A stretch of DNA of 64,000 bases from Leptasterias polaris (GCA_037783415.1 JAZGTN010000068.1:558001-622000); one strand, 5' to 3'; numbered from the stretch's first letter, positions 10,701 through 21,260 are shown. Notes: generated by a model not told the origin, from the letters alone. Translations and numbers: made by a program.

Positions 10701-11859
10701 CTTGAGCGCTAATTTCCTGTTGCTCCTGGGTAGGATAACGTCTTGGGCGCTCCCGTATAGGTCGAGCATCGCCTGTCTCTATGTTGTGACGAACGAGACC
10801 AGTTCGTCCGATGTCTATGTCCCCCTTTGAAAATACATCCTGAAAACTCAGGAGCATTTTAGCTATCCTGGCGTGATACTCGGCGTCTACTCCTTCCTTG
10901 CTTCTCCGGAAAAGGTCTTTTAGGTGCTCTGGGATTTCCTTGCCATCACCGACTTCGGGCGATTCTATATGTCTTTCTTCAACCTCATCCTCGCCTACTG
11001 ACGTGAGAAACCCTGCCATTGTTCCTCTTTTTAACAAGCACTGCCTCCTTCCGGGATTAAGCACCCTAATAGGAAGTACCTTGTCAGTAGCGGTCACCAA
11101 TGATTGTGCCATTACCATGCCCTTGTCAGCAATTTCACCTCTCTCCGCTGGTTCCATGATGCCCAGGCCAATCACCTTCACCTTTCCGGCTACCTGCCCA
11201 GGCACAATAGCCTCATGTCCAGGTGGTATAATAGTCGTTTTCTCTACAATCACTCTAGCACAAAACTTGTAGCCTTTGGTGTCCGTGCAACTCACTTTCT
11301 CTCCGTTGATCTCCAGCTCTAGAGAGTGGAAGTCTAAACAGCCTCGACTTTTCACCAAGAAATCCATGCCCAGGATTCCTTTCATTGTGCCTATGTTGCC
11401 AAACATAACGTCCAATAAGAGAGCAGTTCGCCCAACTTGTACTTCAACAAAGGCGCTCCCAATGGTCTGCAAAAGGCTACCGTCGGCTGTTCGCACTCTG
11501 GAGCCCACGGTCCTCAATTTCGGCCTTTTTTCTGACGGAATTTCATAGAAGAATGTAGACGACAGAACTGTGTCTGTGGCGCCTGTATCAACCAGAAGAT
11601 TCACCTTCTCTCCCCTCACTATTGCTGGGACGTATAGGCCGCTATTTACCCCTGCCGTCCTCGGAGACATACATAGACCATCTGTGCCTGCAGTCTCTAA
11701 TTTCTCTCTGCCACAACATCTTTTGTCACCTGTTGGCCCTGATGTACATCCAGCCTCCCCTCGGACCCCTGAGAAGGCTGCTGGTCGTTTCCCTGATACT
11801 TTCGCTTCTGGGCGGCTGGGCGACTGCAGTTCCTTGCATAGTGCCCCTTCCCATGGCAC
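7744..11859 (-). pseudogene. pol: Element M pro-pol polyprotein (protease, RT, RNase H, integrase), two nonsense mutations
   Basis: The polyprotein would process and reverse transcribe the element RNA and integrate the cDNA. In order: aspartic protease with LLVDTGATDTVLS (about 11600), RT with WFSTLDLASGYWQV and catalytic YLDDVIVF (about 10290), RNase H with FILDTDASGVGIG and TDHGALRWL, and integrase with an HHCC-type zinc region, core ALDIVGPLPE, HSDQGRNFES and GMIERFNRTL (D,D,E), and a C-terminal GPY/F-like module. Breaks: a TGG-to-TAG change (stop at 10651-10653, before RT) and a TAG at 8191-8193 near the integrase C-terminus. The second His of the HHCC site is Asp (codon 9100-9102; P has His). 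A charged tail ends at 7744. Confidence 0.92.
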
Positions 11860-12166
11860 CTATAGCAGATAAAATATCCCGCTATTCTTTCCATGTCTGC
11901 TTTATTTGGCCTATCGTTGGCAGGCGTGCACCGACTCATCATTTCCATCTGAGCCTTCATTTCTTCCTGCGTCTTGAGCATGTTCTTCTCCATCCGACGG
12001 AAGTTCTCACTCATTTCCTTGAAAACGACATCAGGATCTTCTTCCAGCACCCTGGCGAACTTCGGTTTCCTACCCTCTCGATTTTCTTCTATTTTGTGGA
12101 AGCTTTCTGTTGCTAGTGCAGCCCTCACTGCTTCCTCTAGTGTAGAAGGGTTAGTGCGAAAAATAC
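11697..12166 (-). pseudogene. gag: Element M gag, C-terminal part
   Basis: The frame carries the end of the capsid-like region (NPSTLEEAVRAALATES) and a CCHC zinc knuckle CYRCHGKGHYARNC, then stops at 11697. The N-terminal half is absent because P inserted at 12166. A 74-bp piece of the missing part survives in opposite orientation at 19989-20062. Gag overlaps the protease frame by about 160 bp. Confidence 0.88.
11764..11793 (-). promoter_or_regulatory. -1 ribosomal frameshift signal, gag-pro (M)
   Basis: GGGAAAC at 11793-11787 lies in the correct X-XXY-YYZ register of gag and is followed by a 6-nt spacer and the same hairpin arm as in P. See the P entry at 14287. Confidence 0.6.
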
Positions 12167-12839
12167 TGTAGCGAAATTTGGGGCGCCCTCTATCTTTAAA
12201 TCATATCCCATGATAGTTACTTGAGCGGTTACCGGACGTCTTTCACTGTTGAAGACGCGGTCGTGTAGAACGTCCACTGTCCGGGCCGCACGAGGTATAT
12301 AAGCACGTGTCAGTGACGGGGACTGGGTCTTGTTCGTGTGGTGTGGTCACTGTTGTTTTAGCGTGCCGGCGTATCCATCCGTCCTGACGTCCTTACATGC
12401 TGTAGAGTTCCCGTAAGTGTATATTTCATACTCCGCCCGTAAGTTTCAAGCGTGCTGAAGGTTTATTCTTGCCAGTTAATTCCACAAGTAGTAATTATCT
12501 ACCAATAAACAATCAAAGCTGTTGTATTAACGTGTAATCACCTGACTAGGAGTCATTATACCTATGTAGGCGTCATCCTATTTTGAAGGTTGTGGTAGGG
12601 AATAAAGGAAGTGAAAGTTACAACTCTTGTGTGTATAATAATTATGTAACCGAGTCAACCCCGTCATCGGTCCCGCTGGGTGCGAGGAGGTGTATTAGGT
12701 GTGTGGGTTGGGATAGAGCTTAGAGCGCCTGGTGGTAGACTGCCCCAAAACGGACCTGCCCCCAAGGTTATATTCAACTGTCGCTCGTTGAGTCGACCGA
12801 AGGCAAGCCGGGTGTGCCGTCGAGAGAGAGACCGCCACA
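12167..12839 (+). repeat. LTR B, 5' LTR of element P
   Basis: 673 bp, TGTAGC...CCACA. It has a TATATAA box at 12296-12302 beside CACGTG, and AATAAA at 12504-12509 and 12601-12606 as candidate poly(A) signals. It is preceded by the 4-bp target duplication ATAC (12163-12166). Confidence 0.9.
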
Positions 12840-12841
12840 AA

Positions 12842-12857
12842 TGGTGTCAGAAGTGGG
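12842..12857 (+). other. Primer binding site of element P
   Basis: TGGTGTCAGAAGTGGG begins 2 bases after LTR B and ends in the complement of a tRNA CCA tail. The match looks tRNA-Leu-like, but I could not align it to a real tRNA. Confidence 0.7.
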
Positions 12858-12931
12858 ATAGGCGCCAAGCAAATCTTAGAACATACACTTATAGCAGAAC
12901 TCCACCTAAATAGGAGACAGCACCTTTATAG

Positions 12932-14383
12932 GGGGAATGGCGAAAAATCTATGAAGAGTTGGTAACTCCAGTGGTGGACAGACGAAATAGTGAGGACTTA
13001 ACGGTGAACGAGAGATGTAGGCTGCTTGAGACGGAGTTACGGATGCTTAAGCTGTGTCTTCAGGCGAGTGACATGAAGATTGATTCAGGCTTCGGTGATT
13101 CATTTGGCCAGCCGGCGCTGAAGGCGTCGATGAGCACCGGAGAGGGAAACTCGGGTTTGCAGTTACTGACACCTACTTCAGTGCAACGAGGACGACCAAC
13201 GCCAAAACCAGAAGCCAAGTTTCAAAGTACGCCTACTACGGTTCCAGGTGCTGCAACGGAGAATGATTTGTTGCCGACCGGAACTCCATTGGGAAACAGT
13301 CTGAAGGAGGACGCCCGTCTGGCAGGGCTGATGGGTCTGAGCAGTGTGACATCTACCTGTGTTAGCAACGCTGAGGATTGCAAGGAGCCACAACAAAAGA
13401 AAGATGATGCCTGTTCAGGCGGAAAGCCCCCGTCTAGAGTAACTACCAAAGATGAAGCGAGCAAGACCGGAAGTGGTGCCACCTTACGGCGACCAAACAT
13501 CACTCCCGACCGATACAACGGGAAGACTCCATGGAGAGATTATTTACAGCATTTTCAGGCGTGCAAGTCGGCGAATGAGTGGACGAAGGGCCAGGCTAAG
13601 GTGTTCCTAGCGGCGAGTCTACAGGGCGTTGCACTTAAGGTGCTTGGGAGTGGCACCTGTGATGGAGGTAAACAGACCTACACCGAGTTGGTGGACAGTT
13701 TGGAGAAGAGGTTTGGACCAGGGCGTCTAGCTGAAAACCATTTGATGGAGTTGCGCCACAGACGACAATGCCCTAGAGAGACCCTCCAAGAATTAGGCCA
13801 ATCTATTAAGGAGCTTTCGGCCCTGGCTTACCCAGAGCTGACGGATGAGGGCCGTGATCGCCTAGCTAGGGGACATTTCTCGGATGCAATTGAGAGTCAG
13901 GCGATTAGGGAATGTATTTTTCGCACTAACCCTTCTACACTAGAGGAAGCAGTGAGGGCTGCACTAGCAACAGAAAGCTTCCACAAAATAGAAGAGAATC
14001 GAGAGGGTAGGAAACCGAAGTTCGCCAGGGTGCTGGAGGAAGATCCTGATGTCGTTTTCAAGGAAATGAGTGAGAACTTCCGTCGGATGGAGAAGAACAT
14101 GCTCAAGACGCAGGAAGAAATGAAGGCTCAGATGGAAATGATGAGTCGGTGCACGCCTGCCAACGATAGGCCAAATAAAGCAGACATGGAAAGAATAGCA
14201 GGAGATTTTATCTGCTATAGGTGCCATGGGAAGGGGCACTATGCAAGGAACTGCAGTCGCCCAGCCGCCCAGAAGCGAAAGTATCAGGGAAACGACCAGC
14301 AGCCTTCTCAGGGGTCCGAGGGGAGGCTGGATGTACATCAGGGCCAACAGGTGACAAAAGATGTTCTGACGGAGAGAAATTAG
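12932..14383 (+). CDS. gag: Element P gag polyprotein
   Basis: The frame is open from 12932 to TAG 14381-14383. It has no ATG before 13043. An ATG at 12937 lies one base out of frame across an A5 run (12943-12947), so the native start was probably lost by a 1-bp indel. The N-terminal third is low-complexity and hydrophilic. A retrotransposon-gag/capsid-like domain follows (about 13480-13960; ITPDRYNGKTPWRDYLQHF, LEKRFGP, LRHRRQ...). After it come a coiled-coil-like KEMSENFRRMEKNML segment and a CCHC knuckle CYRCHGKGHYARNC (about 14212-14253). Gag would package the RNA in cytoplasmic particles. Confidence 0.88.
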   Translation, partial: GEWRKIYEELVTPVVDRRNSEDLTVNERCRLLETELRMLKLCLQASDMKIDSGFGDSFGQPALKASMSTGEGNSGLQLLTPTSVQRGRPTPKPEAKFQSTPTTVPGAATENDLLPTGTPLGNSLKEDARLAGLMGLSSVTSTCVSNAEDCKEPQQKKDDACSGGKPPSRVTTKDEASKTGSGATLRRPNITPDRYNGKTPWRDYLQHFQACKSANEWTKGQAKVFLAASLQGVALKVLGSGTCDGGKQTYTELVDSLEKRFGPGRLAENHLMELRHRRQCPRETLQELGQSIKELSALAYPELTDEGRDRLARGHFSDAIESQAIRECIFRTNPSTLEEAVRAALATESFHKIEENREGRKPKFARVLEEDPDVVFKEMSENFRRMEKNMLKTQEEMKAQMEMMSRCTPANDRPNKADMERIAGDFICYRCHGKGHYARNCSRPAAQKRKYQGNDQQPSQGSEGRLDVHQGQQVTKDVLTERN

Positions 14384-17300
14384 AGACTGCAGGCACAGAT
14401 GGTCTATGTATTTCTCCGAGGACGGCAGGGGTAAATAGCGGCCTATACGTCCCAGCAATAGTGAGGGGAGAGAAGGTGAATCTTCTGGTTGATACAGGCG
14501 CCACAGACACAGTTCTGTCGTCTACATTCTTCTATGAAATTCCGTCAGAAAAAGGCCGAAATTGAGGACCGTGGGCTCCAGAGTGCGAACAGCCGACGGT
14601 AGCCTTTTGCAGACCATTGGGAGCGCCTTTGTTGAAGTACAAGTTGGGCGAACTGCTCTCTTATTGGACGTTATGTTTGGCAACATAGGCACAATGAAAG
14701 GAATCCTGGGCATGGATTTCTTGGTGAAAAGTCGAGGCTGTTTAGACTTCCACTCTCTAGAGCTGGAGATCAACGGAGAGAAAGTGAGGTGCACGGACAC
14801 CAAAGGCTACAAGTTTTGTGCTAGAGTGATTGTAGAGAAAACGACTATTATACCACCTGGACATGAGGCTATTGTACCTGGGCAGGTAGCCGGAAAGGTG
14901 AAGGTGACTGGCCTGGGCATCATGGAACCAGCGGAGAGAGGTGAAATTGCTGACAAGGGCATGGTAATGGCACGATCATTGGTGACCGCTACTGACAAGG
15001 TACTTCCTATTAGGGTGCTTAATCCCGGAAGGAGGCAGTGCGTGTTAAAGAGAGGAACAATGGCAGGGTTTCTCACGTCAGTAGGCGAGGATGAGGTTGA
15101 AGAAAGACATATAGAATCGCCCGAAGTCGGTGATGGCAAGAAAATCCCAGAGCACCTAAAAGACCTTTTCCGGAGAAGCAAGGAAGGAGTAGACGCCGAG
15201 TATCACGCCAGGATAGCTAAAATGCTCCTGAGTTTTCAGGATGTATTTTCAAAGGGGGACATAGACATCGGACGAACTGGTCTCGTTCGTCACAACATAG
15301 AGACAGGCGATGCTCGACCTATACGGGAGCGCCCAAGATGTTATCCTACCCAGGAGCAACAGGAAATTAGCGCTCAAGTACAGACGATGCTTCAAGGCGG
15401 CATCATTGAGTATTCAGACAGCCCCTGGGCGTCTAATGTAGTCCTTGTGAAAAAGAAAGACGGCACCAAAAGGTTCTGCGTCGACTACCGCCGCCTTAAC
15501 AGTGTGACCATCAAGGACGCCTACCCAATCCCGAGAATAGACGATTCGCTAGACACCTTGTCAGGTTCGAAGTGGTTTTCCACTTTGGACCTGGCATCGG
15601 GCTATTGGCAGGTGGAGCTGGACGAAGAAGCGAAGAAAAAATCAGCTTTCGTGGTGCGTGGAGGGCTATTTTCATGGCGTGTAATGCCTTTCGGGCTCTG
15701 CAACGCCCCTTCAACATTCGAGAGGTTGATGGAGAGAGTTCTCGCTGGACTTCATTGGGTAACGCTACTCGTATATCTCGATGATGTAATTGTCTTTGCT
15801 AAATCGATAGAGGAAGAACTCACCCGCCTGGAGACGGTGTTTCAGCGCCTTAGAGGAGCAGGGCTGAAGCTAAAGCCAAAGAAGTGCGAGCTGTTTAAGA
15901 AGAGTGTCCTGTATTTGGGACATATAGTGTCTGGCGATGGGATAACAACGGATCCTGCAAAGATTAGTGCAGTGAGGGACTGGCCTGCGCCTAAAACCGT
16001 AAAGGAAGTCCAAAGCTTCCTAGGCCTAGCGTCGTACTATAGACGTTTCATCAGAGGTTTTGCAGATGTGGCCCGCCCTTTACATCGCCTGACTGAGAAG
16101 GCTAGGGATTTTATATGGAACGAGGAGACAGAGAAATCATTTCAAGAACTGAAGATGTGCCTACAAGAAGCGCCTATTCTGGCTTATCCAGACCCAAGTG
16201 GAGATTTTATACTCGACACCGATGCGAGTGGTGTTGGCATAGGTGCCGTGCTCTCCCAAGTATTGGAAGGACAGGAAAGGGTGGTCGCCTATCTAGTAGG
16301 GCTTTGAGTAAATCGGAGCGTAATTACTGCGTGACCCGGCGAGAGCTTCTAGCAGTGGTCGTATTCCTAAAAAAGTTTAGGCAGTACCTATATGGGCGGA
16401 AGATCACCATAAGAACGGACCACGGTGCCCTTAGATGGCTTACCAATTTCCAAGAACCTGACGGGCAAATGGCCAGGTGGCTACAGGTGATTAGTGAATA
16501 TGACTTCACAATTACACATCGTGCCGGCCGTTCACATGGAAACGCGAACGGGTTATCACGAAGGCCGTGCACCCAGTGTGGGAGGACAGATCAGGTACCT
16601 GAGCCTAAGAAGGAGCCAAGTGAATATACAGATGGCAGCCAAGTTGCCTTAGGAGAATTAGGAGTAAGAGTCGTTACTATGGAACCTACCATTACCAGTG
16701 ATAAGTGGAGAGATGCGCAGAAAATAGATAACTCTATCAAGTGGGTGCTACAGGCCTAAGAGCACTCAGGGATAAAGCCAGCTTGGGACACCCTCTCCTC
16801 CTGTTCTTATGCAAGGAAAGCATACTGGCTGTTGTGGGACCAACTAGAGGTCAGAGATGGAGTCCTATCTAGGCGTTGGGAATCTGACGATGGTCGTCAA
16901 GTTAGATGGAAGGTGGTTCTACCGAGCGCCTACCGCAAGGAGTTAGTTTTGGAACTACATGAAGGAAAGTCCAGTGGACACCTCGGGATAAAGAAGACTT
17001 TGGCGAGGGTTCGTCAAAGATTTTATTGGGTAGGCATGGGAGCTGATGTACGGTCTGCAGTTAGGCAGTGTAATGTCTGTGCCAGTAAAAAGTCTCCTGC
17101 AAGGAAACGAAGGGCACCTCTGCAGCAAGTAATAGTAGGTGCACCGATGGAGAGGATTGCCCTGGACATAGTCGGGCCACTTCCAGAGACAGAAGGAGGT
17201 AATCGGTATATCCTCGTTGTGGGAGACTACTTCAGCAAATGGGTGGAAGCTTACCCGGTAACAGACGAGAAGGCCGTGACAGTGGCCAGGAAGTTAGTAG

Positions 17301-18335
17301 AAGAGTTTGTGTGCCGATTCGGGGTGCCTCAAAGGTTTCATTCTGACCAGGGGAGGAACTTCGAGTCCGAGCTTTTTACCCAGATGTGCAGCATCCTTGG
17401 GATTGAAAAGACACGCACAACACCTTACAATCCCAAGTCCGATGGAATGATTGAGCGATTTAATCGGACCTTGTTGACCATGATCTCCTTGATGATAGAG
17501 CCACATAGGCGCCAACGTGATTGGGATACAAAGCTCCCTTTTGCAACTTTCGCCTACCGATCAACGCCTCAAGAGTCCACAGGCGAATCACCCAATATGC
17601 TGATGCTAGGCCGCGAGGTTAAGCTGCCAATTGATTTGACAACTGAACTACCTACGGAGGAGAATGAAGAAATCACAACTGACTATGCGTTGAGGCTAAG
17701 GGAGAACATCCAGTCCGCCCACGATCGAGCAAGAGATTGTCTCAAACAAAGCGCTAGGCGCCAGAAGAGGAACTACGACAGGCGTGTAGTTGAGGGAAAA
17801 CTTTCTAGGGGGCAGTTCGTCTGGCTGCATAATCCAGCGAAAACTAAAGGCCTGTCACCTAAGCTACAGCGTAAATGGGAGGGACTGTACCTAATTGTAG
17901 ACAAATTGTCCGAAGTAGTATTCCGAATCCAGAGTAAGCCACGGGGCCGGATGAAAGTGATCCATTACGATCGTCTGAAACCCTACGAGGGAGGCCTTAG
18001 AATCATGGATTGTCCCTGAAGAACCTGAATCCGAAGAACCTGAACTTGAGACGGTTCTGCCTATGAGTGAAGTGAGGTCTGAAGAGGAGGAAAGAAACGT
18101 TAGAACTCCCAGTGTAGGCGTTGGAGAAGTTACACTATCTCGGTCGACTGCCTCCGAAAGACAGGAAGACGTAACAATCCTGAACGAAATGGAGAGACCT
18201 GCTCCTAAACAGGAGTCGTCGGCAACAGAAGATTTGCCAGAAGTTGCAGGACAGCATGGCGATGTGCAGACGTCGCACTCACCACGACGAAACCCAGGAA
18301 GACAGCGGAGAAAGCCGCAGCGGTTCCTGCAGTAG
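14221..18335 (+). pseudogene. pol: Element P pro-pol polyprotein, multiply frameshifted
   Basis: Same domain order as M: protease DTGA (about 14490), RT YLDD (about 15775), RNase H, integrase with an intact HHCC set (HEGKSSGHLG...CNVC, about 16960-17085) and D,D,E core, then a charged tail. Unlike M, the RT entry is open and the integrase stop is absent. The breaks are indels: one base lost in an A-run after the protease (14549-14553), one base lost in RNase H near 16292, a rearranged spot with a stop at 16757-16759, and two bases lost near 17990 in the integrase tail. Sequence is otherwise close to M. Confidence 0.92.
14287..14329 (+). promoter_or_regulatory. -1 ribosomal frameshift signal, gag-pro (P)
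   Basis: GGGAAAC at 14287-14293 is in the X-XXY-YYZ register of gag (codons GGA AAC). A 6-nt spacer follows, then a 10-bp stem (14300-14309 with 14320-14329, two G-U pairs) around a 10-nt loop. Slipping -1 enters the protease frame, which is open through this region. GGGAAAC is an established slippery heptamer in retroviral gag-pro/pol junctions. Confidence 0.7.
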
Positions 18336-18462
18336 GGGATAGTCATAAGAAGGCGGTAGTTAGGCCCACCAACCAGTATAGACATAGGAGTATATAGCAG
18401 TAGGAGTAGCGAGTAAAAGTAGCAGTGAAGTAACTCGTGTCTATTTTGTGTTGTATCTCTCC

Positions 18463-18464
18463 AG
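18463..18464 (+). promoter_or_regulatory. Putative 3' splice acceptor before ORF3 (P)
   Basis: TTGTATCTCTCCAG|GCAG lies 8 bases before ATG 18473, identical to M. It would let ORF3 be translated from a spliced RNA. Confidence 0.4.
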
Positions 18465-18472
18465 GCAGAGAA

Positions 18473-19723
18473 ATGGGGAGAGACGAAAAGAGAAAGGCTG
18501 GAACGGAGCACAAGGAAGAGAAGGTGGAGTGTCCTAAATGCCAGATGCCGATGCTCAAAAAGTGCCTGGACCGCCATGTGAGGGGAGAACATGGCCCAAG
18601 ACTTCGCTACTGGTGCCTTCGGTGTCCGAGCAGATACGGCAGAAAGGATAATCTTCGAGCACACTACCGAGAACGCCACTCAGATAAAGTGGGAGAGATG
18701 GAGCGCATTAAAGGTGAGACATATGAAGAGCGGGACCAAAGAGGGCACAGTGATAGTGGTACACGTAGAGAACAACCCAGGTCACCTAGGTCCCCAGAGA
18801 GAAGCAGGAAGAGAAGAGAATCTCCACCTAAGAAGGCGTCATCCACGAGGAAGCCGAGGAAGGATGATGTACAGAGTAGAGAATCAAAGAAACGTGGGCT
18901 GAATGCTGCCGAGGGTGATCGAGCCAAGAAAGAAAAGGTCAAGAAACCTGCACCTTGTACAGTATCCCGAGCGCCTGATGATCTACCGTTGGATTTGTCA
19001 TCCTCTAAGAGGGAGGCACCTAGACAGGTGGTGACTGGCCCGACCCCCAGTACGCAAGAGATGCCTGAGGAGTAGGAGGGGCAACGTGAGGAATTGGCCG
19101 TTCTAGATCTGCCTCCTACACCTATGGAATGGGACCTGGAGAGCCTACCTACAGACAAGGCACCTAGACAGGTGGTGAGTGGGAAAGCACTGGGCATGAT
19201 GAAGATGCTGCGGGACAGGAACAAGGGTCCGGTTGAGTCTGAGGGGAACAACGAATCTTCACCAGGAAAGAATACCATCCCGGCCTGGACACAACCAATG
19301 CTCCCTGAGAAGCTCCTACCTGGCCAGGCGGTTCGCATAAGGGAGATACGGGAAACCTACCTGTATGGTGAGGAAGGAAAGACCATCTGCGGTGAGATAA
19401 AGCGAGACTACGAGATGGTGTTCCTGCGGCCGATACCGGTAGAGAAACCGAAGGAATCTGGTGCAGTAACCGAGGTAAGCCGCATTCGTCGCCTGGTTCG
19501 AGGTCCAGATGATGAAGTGGTAGCTGCCAGGCAACCTCCAACTCAGGAGCAACTGGAGAGAGCTATGCTTGGGAGGATCAGCAAGGTGACAGAGACCGCC
19601 TCCAGGTGTGTATACAAGAATGGGATGAAACTGACCAAGGACACGACAAAGCGCACGTTTGATGTTAACTTTTTTATGGGGGTGTGCCGGAGCCTAAGAA
19701 GTCCGTTGTACGCGTTAACTTAA
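18473..19723 (+). pseudogene. Element P ORF3 (zinc-finger/PLDLS protein), broken
   Basis: Both C2H2 fingers (CPKC...H...H and CLRC...H...H), the RS/basic stretch and PLDLS are kept. An in-frame TAG at 19073-19075 ends the first part after MPEE; the frame then continues to 19723. The segment 19073-19162 (90 bp) differs completely from the matching 60 bp of M and is flanked by a 19-bp exact repeat (19016-19034, 19160-19178). The C-terminus differs because about 40 bp near 19683 are missing relative to M, with GTG at both ends of the deletion. Confidence 0.8.
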
Positions 19724-19986
19724 AGTTTAGTGTTTTTCCAAAGTGTTTTATGCTCTTTTTGAGTAAAAGGTTATTTGTTGCTCTAACTTAAGTTTTTCAT
19801 TGTTGAATTAAAGTTCATGTTACGCCTGTGTAGGTGAAGTAAGAGAAAGTTGATGTAAAGTTGAGGTTGACGCCTAAAGTTAAAGATTGTATAAAAGAGT
19901 TTTATATTAAAGTTTGTATGTTGTATTTCGCCTTTATAGGTTGTCAGATTAAAGGTCAGGGACTGACCAATCTTGGAGCGTGGCTA

Positions 19987-20062
19987 TGGATGAGGGCCGT
20001 GATCGCCTAGCTAGGGGACATTTCTCTGATGCAATTGAGAGTCAGGCGATTAGGGAAGGTAT
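19987..20062 (+). pseudogene. gag: Inverted gag fragment of element M
   Basis: Bases 19989-20062 match P gag 13844-13917 in plus orientation but carry two differences, so the piece probably belongs to M. It ends in GTAT, the complement of the ATAC left of LTR B. It joins the P internal region at 19986-19988, where only the first two bases (TG) of the expected 3' LTR remain. Confidence 0.8.
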
Positions 20063-20737
20063 TGTGGCGGTCTCTCTCTCGACGGCACACCCGGCTTGCC
20101 TTCGGTCGACTCAACGAGCGACAGTTGAATATAACCTTGGGGGCAGGTCCGTTTTGGGGCAGTCTACCACCAGGCGCTCTAAGCTCTATCCCAACCCACA
20201 CACCTAATACACCTCCTCGCACCCAGCGGGACCGATGACAGGGTTGACTCGGTTACATAATTATTATACACACAAGAGTTGTAACTTTCACTTCCTTTAT
20301 TCCCTACCACAACCTTCAAAATAGGATGACGCCTACATAGGTATAATGACTCCTAGTCAGGTGATTACACGTTAATACAACAGCTTTGATTGTTTATTGG
20401 TAAATAATTACTACTTGTGGAATTAACTGGCAAGAATAAACCTTCAGCACGCTTGAAACTTACGGGCGGAGTATGAAATATACACTTACGGGATGACTCT
20501 ACAGCATGTAAAGACGTCAGGACGGACAGATACGTCGGCACGCTAAAACAACAGTGACCACACCACACGAACAAGACCGAGTCGCCGTCACTGACACGTG
20601 CTTATATACCTCGTGCGGCCCGGACAGTGGACGTTCTACACGACCGCGTCTTCAACAGTGAAAGACGTCCGGTAACCGCTCAAGTAACTATCATGGGATA
20701 TGATTTAAAGATAGAGGGCGCCCCAAATTTCGCTACA
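20063..20737 (-). repeat. LTR C, apparently a hybrid of the P 3' LTR and M 5' LTR
   Basis: 675 bp in minus orientation, flanked on the right by CTAT. From 20063 to about 20345 it agrees with LTR B against A, including the 75-bp block missing from A. From about 20400 onward it shares five variants with A against B (for example GTAAAGACG and GGGATGACT). Confidence 0.8.
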
Positions 20738-20945
20738 CTATTGAATGTTTTTATTTATGATTGCCTCACTATGAATCATTAAAGCCTATCAAGCTGCGGC
20801 AAACCTTTGGGTAACGATAGCCCCTCACGAATGGAAATGAATTTACCCGTTTTCATAATGGTACATATACCCTGGCTCCGTTCCAACCATGAACACGAAC
20901 ATAGAGGTATGGTGGCCCTGAAGGGACATCGCATATCGCATATGT

Positions 20946-21260
20946 GTGCGCACACGTATGCAATGTCGTGAAACAATTCGCGAATATGTGCGCACACGTA
21001 TGCAATGTCGTGAAACAAATCGCGAATGTGTGCGCACACGTATGCAATGTCGTGAAACAAATCGCGAATGTGTGCGCACACGTATGCAATGTCGTGAAAC
21101 AATTCGCGAATATGTGTGCACACGTATGCAATGTCGTGAAACAAATCGTGAATGTGTGCGCACACGTATGCAATGTCGTGAAACAATTCGCGAATATGTG
21201 CGCACACGTATGCAATGTCGTGAAACAATTCGCGAATGTGTGCGCACACGAGTGCGATTA
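20946..21260 (+). repeat. 42-bp tandem repeat, left arm
   Basis: The unit holds the palindromes TGTGCGCACA and TTCGCGAA and the word ATGCAATGTCGTGAAACA. Spacing is exactly 42 bp for most units. Because 42 is a multiple of 3, all frames stay open; the resulting ORFs are artefacts. Confidence 0.9.

Larger units (their letters stand above)
5476..20737. mobile_element. Composite of two inverted Ty3/Gypsy-type LTR elements
   Basis: The outer unit is flanked by CTAT on both sides (5472-5475 and 20738-20741), a 4-bp target-site duplication. Inside are LTR A (minus, 5476-6080), the M internal region (minus, 6081-12166), LTR B (plus, 12167-12839), the P internal region (plus, 12840-19986), a 74-bp gag piece (19989-20062) and LTR C (minus, 20063-20737). 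LTRs start TGTAGC and end CACA. The most economical reading is that P inserted into the gag of M with an ATAC duplication (12163-12166, matched by GTAT at 20059-20062). The right part was then inverted by LTR recombination and partly deleted. Confidence 0.85.

Noticed and set aside
10898..12171. Plus-strand ORFs of 60-164 residues across the M element (and their mirror images in P)
   Set aside because: They are antisense shadows of gag-pol; the same frames appear mirrored in P and carry no recognisable motifs.
19951..19975. A purine-rich polypurine tract before the expected P 3' LTR
   Set aside because: The sequence here contains an inverted repeat (GGTCAG...CTGACC) and mixed bases, with no clear purine run; I could not define a tract.
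20946..21260. Regularly spaced repeats as a possible CRISPR array
   Set aside because: The units are contiguous with no unique spacers, and the genome is eukaryotic.
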